DNA of 7,749 nucleotides from JAFLBB01 sp040007195 (GTDB lineage: Bacteria; Acidobacteriota; Terriglobia; Bryobacterales; Bryobacteraceae), in the NCBI GenBank assembly GCA_040007195.1, contig JBDTVQ010000331.1, positions 1 through 7,749 of the forward strand. The letters run 5' to 3'. Shown here one piece after another: positions 1-6,001 of the stretch. The notes below the pieces were generated by a model. The model saw nothing but the letters and a program-made list of their open reading frames with translations. It had not been told where the DNA came from and searched no databases. Both the position numbers and the translations under genes were made by a program. The stretch's first letter is position 1. Every line of letters starts with the position of its first letter.

Positions 1-623
1 GGAATCGTGGCCAGCTTGCCTTGGTAGCGCACCAGCAGCGTCGCTTCGCCAATGCGTTCGCCGCTCACCTTCGCCGTCGTCGGGTCGACCACGGCGAGAT
101 TGGTAACGTTCGATTCGATGGTCGCTTCTTTGGTCACGTCGCGCATCTGCCCGTCGGCGAACTTCGCGCGCACCTTGATCTGGGCGCTTTCACCGGGCTT
201 TGGCATGCGCGCTTCCGCCGGCTCGACCTCGAGCGAGGCGACCGTGTCTTTCGAAGGATCTCCGTACGGCACGCCCTGAGCGATCCAGCTTTCGATGATC
301 TTGTAGTAAGCCGAATTCTGCTCGAATCGTTGACCTCCGCCATGCGGCACCTGCTGCGCCGGCTTGGCGAGCATCAGGCTGCGCGCGGGCTCGGCGCGAT
401 TGAACCTGCGGCCGGAGAGGTCGTAGAGCAGCGCTTCATAGTCGAACTGCGGATCGTAGCCACGCAGCGATAGCTTAAAGCCGTTCTTGCCTTTGGCCGC
501 GCCATGGCATGGGCCCGACGTGCAGCCGGTCTTGTTGAGAATCGGCGCGACGTCGCGCAGAAACGTGACGGGCTCGGCGGCGAACAACAACGCCCCGCTA
601 AGGGCGAGCAGCAGTAGTCGCAT
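1..623 (-). CDS. Secreted cytochrome-like protein with CX4CH heme motif and Ig-like domain, probable DUF1549/DUF1553 family (3' part outside window)
   Basis: Only the first 207 residues are in the window; the frame is still open at the left edge. Residues 1-16 form a signal peptide (MRLLLLALSGALLFAA). Residues 20-121 resemble the N-terminal heme module of DUF1549/DUF1553 proteins: FLRDVAPIL, then C34-TSGP-C39-H40-G, a GFKLSLRGYDP stretch (48-58), PHGGG (93-97) and a closing SWIAQGVPYG helix (112-121). The heme motif has four residues between the cysteines instead of two; related proteins often carry a similar CNAGxCHG. Residues about 128-207 look like a bacterial Ig-like (BIG2-type) domain, with FADGQMRDVT and a following GEATLLVRY. 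The DUF1549 and DUF1553 domains expected next would lie outside the window, so that part is inference. The start at 623 is supported by GGAGGAG at 634-640 with a 10-base spacer. The gene starts 26 bases inside the preceding gene, so it is third in the minus-strand operon. Coding and export are near certain; the family is likely. Confidence 0.9.
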   Translation of the reverse strand, partial: MRLLLLALSGALLFAAEPVTFLRDVAPILNKTGCTSGPCHGAAKGKNGFKLSLRGYDPQFDYEALLYDLSGRRFNRAEPARSLMLAKPAQQVPHGGGQRFEQNSAYYKIIESWIAQGVPYGDPSKDTVASLEVEPAEARMPKPGESAQIKVRAKFADGQMRDVTKEATIESNVTNLAVVDPTTAKVSGERIGEATLLVRYQGKLATI

Positions 624-2688
624 TTACGGTCTTCTCCTCCGAATCGTGAACGGGTACGGTCAAGGTCTGCAACGGCGAGTAGATGTCCTCTTGTGCGCCA
701 TCGACCATCATCCGTCCATTGATTCCGATGTTGTAAAGAGCGGGAAGTGTGTTCCTGGTGGTGGTCACCAGAAACGTTCCGCTCTTGGGATCTTCTTTAT
801 CGACGGCCATTTCGATCACGCGAAGATCGATGAGATTCGGCAGATCGACGCTCACCGTCGCCGGCACCTTCTGCATCGTATTTCGCACGTGATAGTGCCA
901 GCGGTAGCGGTATTCAAAACCGGATTCCTTCTTATCCGAACTCTCCAGTTTCAATTCGAGCGTCGCGGTCGGCGCGTCGCCCTTCATGGCGGGAAGTTGA
1001 TAGCCGAGCCATTCACCCGTAAGAGGGCGCTGGCGGTCGACCACGCCTTGCGTAGTTGCGCCGGCCACGCCGATCGCATACGCCAGGCCCGTTGCCTCGC
1101 GCTCAATCGGCTTGCCGTCTTCGCCCGTGCCAATCACTTTGAATGCGAGTTCACCTTCGGAGAAGGCCGAATCGGCGGGCGCGCTGAGCGATACGAATCC
1201 ACGGCGGGCGTTGGAGCGATTCGAGGGGTCTGCAATTTCACCCGGGATATTGCCACCCGCGATTTCGATTCCCTTCGGCAGATGGACGGCCTCAATGCTG
1301 AGCGGTCCCGTGTACCCACGGCGCTCGATGCTGAAGTTCACGATGGTCGTGCCGCCCTGGGGAATGTTTACGTAGGGCGATGTGATGGTGGCGCGGAAGT
1401 CGAACGGCGCGCGATATGCGCTGAATCGATACCCATAGTAAGGGCCGCCGCGGCGGGCCAAATCTTCCACCGTAACGGTGATCTGGTTCACGCCATCGGG
1501 CACCTTGAATTGCAGATACGGATCGCCCAGCGTACGGCTGCTCGCCTGCACCGCCGCCACGTCCACAGGCAGTGGACCATCGCCGCCGGACGCAAGCCGG
1601 GTACCCTTTTCGTCGTACACCGTGATCAAGCCGGTGAGTTTCGATGTGCCTAATTCGCGAGCCTGCAATTCAAAGATGAACTCTTCGCCGGGCTTCACGT
1701 CCAACTGGTATTTGTCGATCTCGGCCGGCGCCGACAACTTGCCGTTTACCGTGATGGGCAACGTCAGCGGGCCTGTCACTGGCTCGCGAACTTCCGGATA
1801 GTCGCCCACGGCAAACGGCAGCGGCAGCGCCGGCGAATCGGGAAGATTCACGAACACCTCGGGCGTCTTTGTCTGCTTCAGGTCCACCTTCACGCTCGTC
1901 TTGGCGACGGCGACTTCCACCTGCTGCCCACGCTGGCCGCCGAGCGGAAACAGTTCGGTCGCGTAGTTATAGTTGCCGGTCTTCAGACGGTAATAGTTCT
2001 GCGCCTGCTTGGAAAACCGCGCATCGTGGACTTCGACATAGTAGTAGCCTTCTTTGGGAAAGGTCATGTCGAGCCGTGCGTCGAGCTGCAGCAACGGATC
2101 GTCTTCCGAACGCGCGATCATTTTGCCCGCGCCGTCGTAGACGATGATCACCGGATCGATGGCCGAGCCCGCGCGCCGCGCATCGACTTCAAACACCCGC
2201 CGCTCGCCGGCCTTCACCTGCACGCGATACACATCGCGCTCGGGACCCATCAGAGTGCCGTTCAAGGTCAGTGGCGACGAGGGAATTGCCTGCGCCTTCT
2301 CGATCGAATCGTTCTGATTCGGCAGCGAGCCTTCGCGCGATTCTTCCTCCGTCAGCTCCTGAAACGCACCGATGCTGAACAACAAAATGTTGGAAAGCCC
2401 CGAGGGCGTCTTCACGCGAACGGTATAGACGCCTACGTTCCAATCGCCGGTCGGCTCGACGAGAAAGGAGGCCCTTCGGCTTTCCATTCCCGGCTTATCC
2501 ACCCCAAGCGAGGTGAACGTTGCAGGCAGGTTCGAAACCAACGTCGCGCCTTCGCCGAGATCGCGCCCGACGACGGTGAGCGTGAAGGGGCGGCCCTTTT
2601 GTGCGCCTCGCGGCTGCAGTTCGTTGAGCGTCGGTGATGCGGCGGCGAGAGCGGCAGCGGTGAGTACCAGTGCGGCGCACAGTTTCAT
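598..2688 (-). CDS. Secreted Ig-like/PPC-domain protein, no catalytic domain
   Basis: This is a 696-residue exported protein. A signal peptide (MKLCAALVLTAAALAAA, cut near residues 17-18) is followed by a TIG/Ig-like region (about 19-105, opening NELQPRGAQKGRPFTLTVVG). A first PPC-type beta-sandwich (pre-peptidase C-terminal family) spans about 124-236; it has the hallmarks DVYRVQVKAGERRVFEV, a DPVIIVYD strand and GYYYVEVHD. A linker with FPLGGQRGQQVEV (247-259) recalls a second TIG-like segment. A second PPC-like domain covers about 302-424 (DKYQLDVKPGEEFIFEL), and a beta-rich tail (about 428-696) has no family I recognise. No protease or glycosidase domain is visible, although PPC domains are often attached to secreted peptidases. 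The likely role is binding or scaffolding outside the cytoplasmic membrane (inference). An in-frame extension upstream to 2865 is possible, but 2688 is chosen because it has AGGAGG six bases upstream and begins the signal peptide. The ATG overlaps the preceding stop as ATGA. Second gene of the minus-strand operon. Confidence 0.93.
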   Translation of the reverse strand: MKLCAALVLTAAALAAASPTLNELQPRGAQKGRPFTLTVVGRDLGEGATLVSNLPATFTSLGVDKPGMESRRASFLVEPTGDWNVGVYTVRVKTPSGLSNILLFSIGAFQELTEEESREGSLPNQNDSIEKAQAIPSSPLTLNGTLMGPERDVYRVQVKAGERRVFEVDARRAGSAIDPVIIVYDGAGKMIARSEDDPLLQLDARLDMTFPKEGYYYVEVHDARFSKQAQNYYRLKTGNYNYATELFPLGGQRGQQVEVAVAKTSVKVDLKQTKTPEVFVNLPDSPALPLPFAVGDYPEVREPVTGPLTLPITVNGKLSAPAEIDKYQLDVKPGEEFIFELQARELGTSKLTGLITVYDEKGTRLASGGDGPLPVDVAAVQASSRTLGDPYLQFKVPDGVNQITVTVEDLARRGGPYYGYRFSAYRAPFDFRATITSPYVNIPQGGTTIVNFSIERRGYTGPLSIEAVHLPKGIEIAGGNIPGEIADPSNRSNARRGFVSLSAPADSAFSEGELAFKVIGTGEDGKPIEREATGLAYAIGVAGATTQGVVDRQRPLTGEWLGYQLPAMKGDAPTATLELKLESSDKKESGFEYRYRWHYHVRNTMQKVPATVSVDLPNLIDLRVIEMAVDKEDPKSGTFLVTTTRNTLPALYNIGINGRMMVDGAQEDIYSPLQTLTVPVHDSEEKTVNATTAARP
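634..640 (-). promoter_or_regulatory. Ribosome binding site of the CX4CH cytochrome gene
   Basis: The minus strand reads GGAGGAG, ten bases before the ATG at 623. It lies inside the 3' end of the PPC-domain gene and fixes the start at 623, which is also where a clean signal peptide begins. Together with the 26-base overlap this points to translation coupled to the upstream gene. Confidence 0.75.
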
Positions 2689-4028
2689 TGACCACCTCCT
2701 GCTTGCGCCATGCCGGCGGAAAGCGGTACGGGAATAAACGAGTGGGCCAAGGTGCAGTCCTTCGTGTTGTAGATGCGAACCTTGCCGTCGAAGCCGCCAG
2801 TGGCGAGTTGCGCGCCGTCGGGTGAGAAGGCGACTGTGTAAATGCCCGCGCTGTGGCCTGAGCACGAAGCTTTGCGGTCGCCTGTTTCCGGGTCGTAGAG
2901 ATTTACGTTGGCCGAGGCGCTGGCGACGGCGATGCGCGTGCCGTCCGGCGACCAGTCGAGCGCCGTGATCGCACCATCCTGCCGTTCCAGTTTGCGCACG
3001 AGCGTGGTGTCGTCGGCGATCTTCATGTTGCGCGGACGGTCCATCAAATAGATGTAGGGATAGCGTTCCTCGCCGCCGAGGACGACGACATCCTTCTTCG
3101 GGTTGCGCGCCACGGCGGCGAGTTCACCGCGCAGCAGGTTCACGTTTTCGAGGAAGGCGCCGGTGTTGGCGTCGATGAGCTTTGCGGCGCGGTCGCGGCC
3201 CGCCGATACGAAGCGTTTGGAGTCCATGCCGAAGACGGTGGCAAGCACCCAGTTCTCATGATTGCCGATCTTGTAGAGTTCTTTGCCGGTGGCCGTTTCC
3301 AGCACATGCACCGTGTTGTCGGCGGCGCCGACAGCGACTTTCGAAGCATCGGGCGCAAGTGACGCGCCGAAGACGGTGTCGTTGGTGAGCGTCGAGGAGT
3401 GCAGCAGCTTGCCCGCGTGCGCGTCCCAGATTTGTACCTCGCCGAACTGCGCTGGTGTGCCGCCGCCGGCGATCAGCAGGTTGCCGTCCTTGCTGAAGGC
3501 GAGCGAGAGAATACGCTCGGCTTTGCCGGGCAGCCGCTGTAGCAGCTTGCTGCCGTCGCTGGTGTGGACCAGTATTTCGCCATTTCCCGATACCGCGAGC
3601 TCTTTGCCGTCGGGGGAGAACTTCAACGCGGTGATCACAGGGGGCTGCATGTAAACTGAGGTCCGGCGGACGGTGGGCTCGGCGGTCGAATCGTTCTTCG
3701 CTCCGTCGGCGATCCAATCCTTAATTAAGGTGACCTCTTCGGCAGGCAGCTCCGGCTGGCCGAATGGCATGCGAGGCTGTTCGATGCCCATGATGTAGCG
3801 CACGGCCAGGCTCTCGTCGGGCTTTCCCGCGACGAATGCGGGCCCGATCTTGCCGCCCTTCTGGAACGATTCGAACGTAGTGAGGTCAAGGTTCGAAGCC
3901 TTCGACGCCGGCTGGTGGCAACCGGCACAGCGCTTCTGGAGAATGGGGCGAACGTCGCGGGAAAACGACGGCGCCGCAGCGGCTATGGCCGCACTCATGA
4001 AAAGTACAAGGATGGCTCTGCAATACAT
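2685..4028 (-). CDS. Periplasmic cytochrome c-WD40 beta-propeller fusion protein
   Basis: This 447-residue exported protein joins a single heme domain to a propeller. The signal peptide is residues 1-19 (MYCRAILVLFMSAAIAAAA). The heme domain (about 21-112) belongs to the planctomycete cytochrome C (PSCyt1) type: FSRDVRPILQKRC, with heme motif C34-AG-C37-H38, a likely methionine axial ligand at M87 (RMPFG) and the closing helix LIKDWIADG. Seven WD40-like repeats follow, starting near 131, 172, 218, 259, 301, 352 and 394; several carry FSPDG-type turns and end in strand motifs such as VQIWD, VNLYD and VRIYN. Seven repeats make a complete closed propeller. The expected role is electron transfer by the heme part and protein or ligand binding by the propeller, outside the cytoplasmic membrane (inference from the domains). 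An open frame reaches 4181, but 4028 is preferred: it begins the signal peptide, has AAGG eight bases upstream, and avoids overlapping the divergent gene. First gene of the minus-strand operon; its stop overlaps the next start by four bases. Confidence 0.94.
   Translation of the reverse strand: MYCRAILVLFMSAAIAAAAPSFSRDVRPILQKRCAGCHQPASKASNLDLTTFESFQKGGKIGPAFVAGKPDESLAVRYIMGIEQPRMPFGQPELPAEEVTLIKDWIADGAKNDSTAEPTVRRTSVYMQPPVITALKFSPDGKELAVSGNGEILVHTSDGSKLLQRLPGKAERILSLAFSKDGNLLIAGGGTPAQFGEVQIWDAHAGKLLHSSTLTNDTVFGASLAPDASKVAVGAADNTVHVLETATGKELYKIGNHENWVLATVFGMDSKRFVSAGRDRAAKLIDANTGAFLENVNLLRGELAAVARNPKKDVVVLGGEERYPYIYLMDRPRNMKIADDTTLVRKLERQDGAITALDWSPDGTRIAVASASANVNLYDPETGDRKASCSGHSAGIYTVAFSPDGAQLATGGFDGKVRIYNTKDCTLAHSFIPVPLSAGMAQAGGGQ
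2695..2700 (-). promoter_or_regulatory. Ribosome binding site of the PPC-domain gene
   Basis: The minus strand reads AGGAGG six bases before the ATG at 2688. The site lies within the last codons of the propeller cytochrome gene, where it encodes part of the glycine-rich tail AGGGQ. It decides the start at 2688 over the long upstream in-frame extension. Confidence 0.8.
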
Positions 4029-4036
4029 CGGGAACG

Positions 4037-4040
4037 CCTT
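4037..4040 (-). promoter_or_regulatory. Short ribosome binding site of the propeller cytochrome gene
   Basis: The minus strand reads AAGG, eight bases before the ATG at 4028. It is only a four-base match, but well placed, and it supports the signal-peptide start over the upstream in-frame alternatives at 4118 and 4181. Confidence 0.45.
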
Positions 4041-4054
4041 ATGGATGTATCTGG

Positions 4055-4063
4055 AGCATATCA
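4055..4063 (-). promoter_or_regulatory. Candidate extended -10 promoter element of the minus-strand operon
   Basis: The minus strand reads TGATATGCT, an extended -10 (TGn followed by TATGCT, four of six matching TATAAT). Transcription would start near 4048, giving a leader of about 20 bases that still contains the AAGG ribosome binding site. No -35 match is seen at the right distance, which an extended -10 promoter can tolerate. This is pattern matching only. Confidence 0.35.
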
Positions 4064-4079
4064 CCGGCGGAGGACGAGT

Positions 4080-4092
4080 GGCGCCGGGCGCC
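4080..4092. repeat. GGCGCC palindrome pair, possible operator
   Basis: Two GGCGCC palindromes are separated by one base, so the 13 bases form both a direct and an inverted repeat. The element ends 24 bases before the plus-strand ATG and overlaps the places where the -35 regions of both divergent promoters would lie. Position makes it a candidate regulator site, but GC-rich DNA yields such patterns by chance. Confidence 0.25.
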
Positions 4093-4104
4093 GTCTGGCT
4101 GACG

Positions 4105-4110
4105 TAAGCT
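4105..4110 (+). promoter_or_regulatory. Candidate -10 hexamer for the PQQ dehydrogenase gene
   Basis: TAAGCT fits the TAnnnT pattern and ends six bases before the ATG at 4117, so transcription would start at or next to the start codon. No clear Shine-Dalgarno sequence precedes this gene, only TAAG with an eight-base spacer. The two observations together suggest a leaderless message. There is no -35 match, and the call is weak. Confidence 0.25.
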
Positions 4111-4116
4111 ATTCCC

Positions 4117-5955
4117 ATGCTGGTTTCGCGTCGAGACGTATTGTCGTCAGCCCTCATGGCCCTTCCCGCCTGGGCGGCCAAATCGGGCGAAAGCGATTGG
4201 GGGCACTATGCGGGCGATCCTGGAGCCTCTCGATTCTCGCCGCTGAACCAGATCAAAGTGTCGAATGTGGCGAATCTGAAGGTCGCCTGGACGCATGCTT
4301 GCGGCGATGCGACGCAGCGTCCGCTGACGACCATTGAGTGCACGCCGATTGTGGTGGGTGGCGTGATGTACCTGACGACGGCGCGGGTGCAGGTGCGGGC
4401 GTTGAACGCAGTGACGGGGCAGCCGCTGTGGAACTACAATCCACTGGCTGGTTCGCGGCGATCGACCGGTGTGAACCGCGGTGTCACCTGGTTTGAGGAT
4501 GGCAAAGATAAGCGCGTCTTTGCGGCTATTCAAGATAAGCTGCATTGCCTGAATCCGGCGACGGGTGAACCGGTGAAAGGCTTCGGCGACAACGGCATTG
4601 TCGATCTTGCCGCGCAGTTCGATCGCGATATGACCGGCTTGAGCTATCGCAGTACGAGCCCGCCCGTGATTGTCGAGGACACGCTCATCATCGGTGGCGG
4701 TGGCGGCGAAGGCCCGCGTCCGGAAGCACCCGGCCACATACGCGGGTACGACGTCTACACCGGCAAGCGCAAGTGGATCTTCCACACGATTCCGCATCCG
4801 GGCGAGAAGGGCTATGACACGTGGCCGAAGGACGCCTGGAAGACGAGCGGCTCGGCGGGCAACTGGCCCGGGCTCAGCGTCGACCTCAAGCGCAAATGGG
4901 TGTTCGTTCCGACGGGTTCGGCGACATTCGATTTCTATGGCGCCGACCGTATTGGCGACAACCTGTTCAGCGATTGCGTGCTGGCCCTGGACGCGCAGAC
5001 GGGGCGCCTCATCTGGCACTACCAGACCGTGCGGCACGATGTATGGGACTACGATTTGCCCGCGCAGCCCGCGCTGGTGACGGTGCGGCATCAGGGCCGC
5101 ATGAAGGACGCCGTGGCACAGGTGACCAAGACCGGTTTCCTGTTTCTGCTCGACCGCGAGACGGGCAAGCCGCTGTTCCCGGTGGAGGACCGCAAGGTTC
5201 CGGCGAGTGATGTCGACGGCGAAGTGCTGGCATCCACGCAGCCGTTTCCGATGAAGCCGCTGCCGATTGCGCGGCAGGAGGTGAACGAAGACCTGCTCAC
5301 CGATATCTCGCCCGAGGCCCACGAATTCGCGCTGGCCAAGTTTAAGAAGTTGCGCGGCGGTGTTCCGTTTGCGGCGCCGAGCGTACAGGGCACACTCTAC
5401 TCGCCGGGCACATTGGGCGGGGCGCTGTGGGGCGGGTGCGCCTTCGATCCCTCGTCGCAGCGCGTGTTTGTGAACTCGAGTGAGCTGCCGAGCATCGTGA
5501 CCTTGCGCGACGAGCGGAACAAAGAGAAGTATCCGTTCGGCATCGCCGGCTACGAGAAGTTCATCGACAGCGAGGGCTTTCCCGCGGTGAAGCCGCCATG
5601 GGGCCATCTGACGGCGATTGATTTGAAGACCGGCGATTTCGCCTGGCGCGAGGTGATGGGCGAGTATCCGCAACTGGGAGCGCGCGGTGTGAAGAAGACC
5701 GGCTCATATTTGTTGGGCGGCTGCATTGCGACGGCTGGAGGACTGGTGTTCCTGGCGGCGACTCCGGATGAGAAAATTCACGCGGTGGATTCGTCGAGCG
5801 GCAAGATCGTGTGGGAAGCCAAGCTCCCGGCGGGTGGCTATGCGACGCCTGCGACGTATGCGGTGAATGGCAAGCAGTATGTCGTGATCGCGTGCGGCGG
5901 CGGGAACCGGCAGCCGACTCCGGCGGGAGATCAATATGTGGCGTTCGCTTTGTAG
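4117..5955 (+). CDS. PQQ-dependent dehydrogenase, membrane glucose dehydrogenase-like but without membrane anchor
   Basis: This is a 612-residue quinoprotein expected to oxidise a sugar or alcohol in the periplasm using PQQ and a metal ion. The opening GHYAGDPGASRFSPL (29-43) and at least seven propeller tryptophan-docking-type motifs (near 96, 144, 209, 289, 344, 500 and 556, for example ALDAQTGRLIW) show the eight-bladed PQQ fold. HDVWDYDLPAQP (307-318) and TKTGFLFLLDRETGKP (337-352) match the active-site region of E. coli membrane glucose dehydrogenase. D311 and K338 are 27 residues apart, the same spacing as D466 and K493 there (from memory). Unlike that 796-residue enzyme it has no N-terminal transmembrane domain, and there is no C-terminal cytochrome domain, so electrons must go to a separate acceptor, perhaps a neighbouring heme protein. 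The leader MLVSRRDVLSSALMALPAWA contains SRRDVL, a Tat-type motif. No adjacent cysteine pair of the methanol dehydrogenase type is seen. A stop codon at 4105-4107 limits the frame, so 4117 is the first possible ATG. The substrate is unknown. Confidence 0.95.
   Translation: MLVSRRDVLSSALMALPAWAAKSGESDWGHYAGDPGASRFSPLNQIKVSNVANLKVAWTHACGDATQRPLTTIECTPIVVGGVMYLTTARVQVRALNAVTGQPLWNYNPLAGSRRSTGVNRGVTWFEDGKDKRVFAAIQDKLHCLNPATGEPVKGFGDNGIVDLAAQFDRDMTGLSYRSTSPPVIVEDTLIIGGGGGEGPRPEAPGHIRGYDVYTGKRKWIFHTIPHPGEKGYDTWPKDAWKTSGSAGNWPGLSVDLKRKWVFVPTGSATFDFYGADRIGDNLFSDCVLALDAQTGRLIWHYQTVRHDVWDYDLPAQPALVTVRHQGRMKDAVAQVTKTGFLFLLDRETGKPLFPVEDRKVPASDVDGEVLASTQPFPMKPLPIARQEVNEDLLTDISPEAHEFALAKFKKLRGGVPFAAPSVQGTLYSPGTLGGALWGGCAFDPSSQRVFVNSSELPSIVTLRDERNKEKYPFGIAGYEKFIDSEGFPAVKPPWGHLTAIDLKTGDFAWREVMGEYPQLGARGVKKTGSYLLGGCIATAGGLVFLAATPDEKIHAVDSSSGKIVWEAKLPAGGYATPATYAVNGKQYVVIACGGGNRQPTPAGDQYVAFAL
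5925..5929 (+). promoter_or_regulatory. Possible ribosome binding site for an upstream start (5936) of the DUF1549 gene
   Basis: GGGAG sits six bases before an ATG at 5936 that is in frame with the downstream DUF1549/DUF1553 gene and lies inside the end of the PQQ dehydrogenase gene. This is a better site than anything before the ATG at 6002, so it makes the true start uncertain. Confidence 0.4.
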
Positions 5956-6001
5956 GGGGGCGGCTTGGCGGCCCGTGTTGTGGCCGGGGCCGCGGCGGGG
6001 A

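Larger units (their letters stand above)
4029..4116. promoter_or_regulatory. Divergent intergenic control region
   Basis: These 88 bases separate the starts of the two divergent units and are the only sizeable non-coding stretch in the window. They must carry the promoter of the minus-strand operon and probably that of the plus-strand genes. Possible elements are a minus-strand extended -10 (4055-4063), a plus-strand TAnnnT hexamer (4105-4110) and a repeated GGCGCC palindrome (4080-4092) lying where both -35 regions would fall. No -35 box matching the sigma-70 consensus is visible on either strand. The shared spacer suggests that the two units could be controlled together (inference). Confidence 0.75.

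Noticed and set aside
487..1653. 388-residue plus-strand open frame opposite the PPC-domain gene
   Set aside because: It is a shadow frame with no motifs. The minus strand gives a coherent signal peptide and PPC domains across the same region.
2689..2865. 59-residue N-terminal extension of the PPC-domain gene
   Set aside because: It is an arginine-rich shadow of the propeller gene and would place the signal peptide internally. AGGAGG sits directly before 2688.
4029..4181. N-terminal extension of the propeller cytochrome to 4181 or 4118
   Set aside because: The extension would bury the signal peptide at residue 52, has no matching ribosome binding site and would overlap the divergent gene start. 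The start at 4028 explains the data better.
4147..5673. 508-residue open frame antisense to the PQQ dehydrogenase
   Set aside because: It has arginine- and histidine-rich low-information sequence, no signal peptide and no family motif, and lies fully inside a well-supported gene.
5956..6001. GC-rich stretch with small palindromes after the PQQ gene, considered as a terminator
   Set aside because: There is no T-run and only 4-base stems, and the next gene follows on the same strand. It looks like an intra-operon spacer or part of the next gene's leader.
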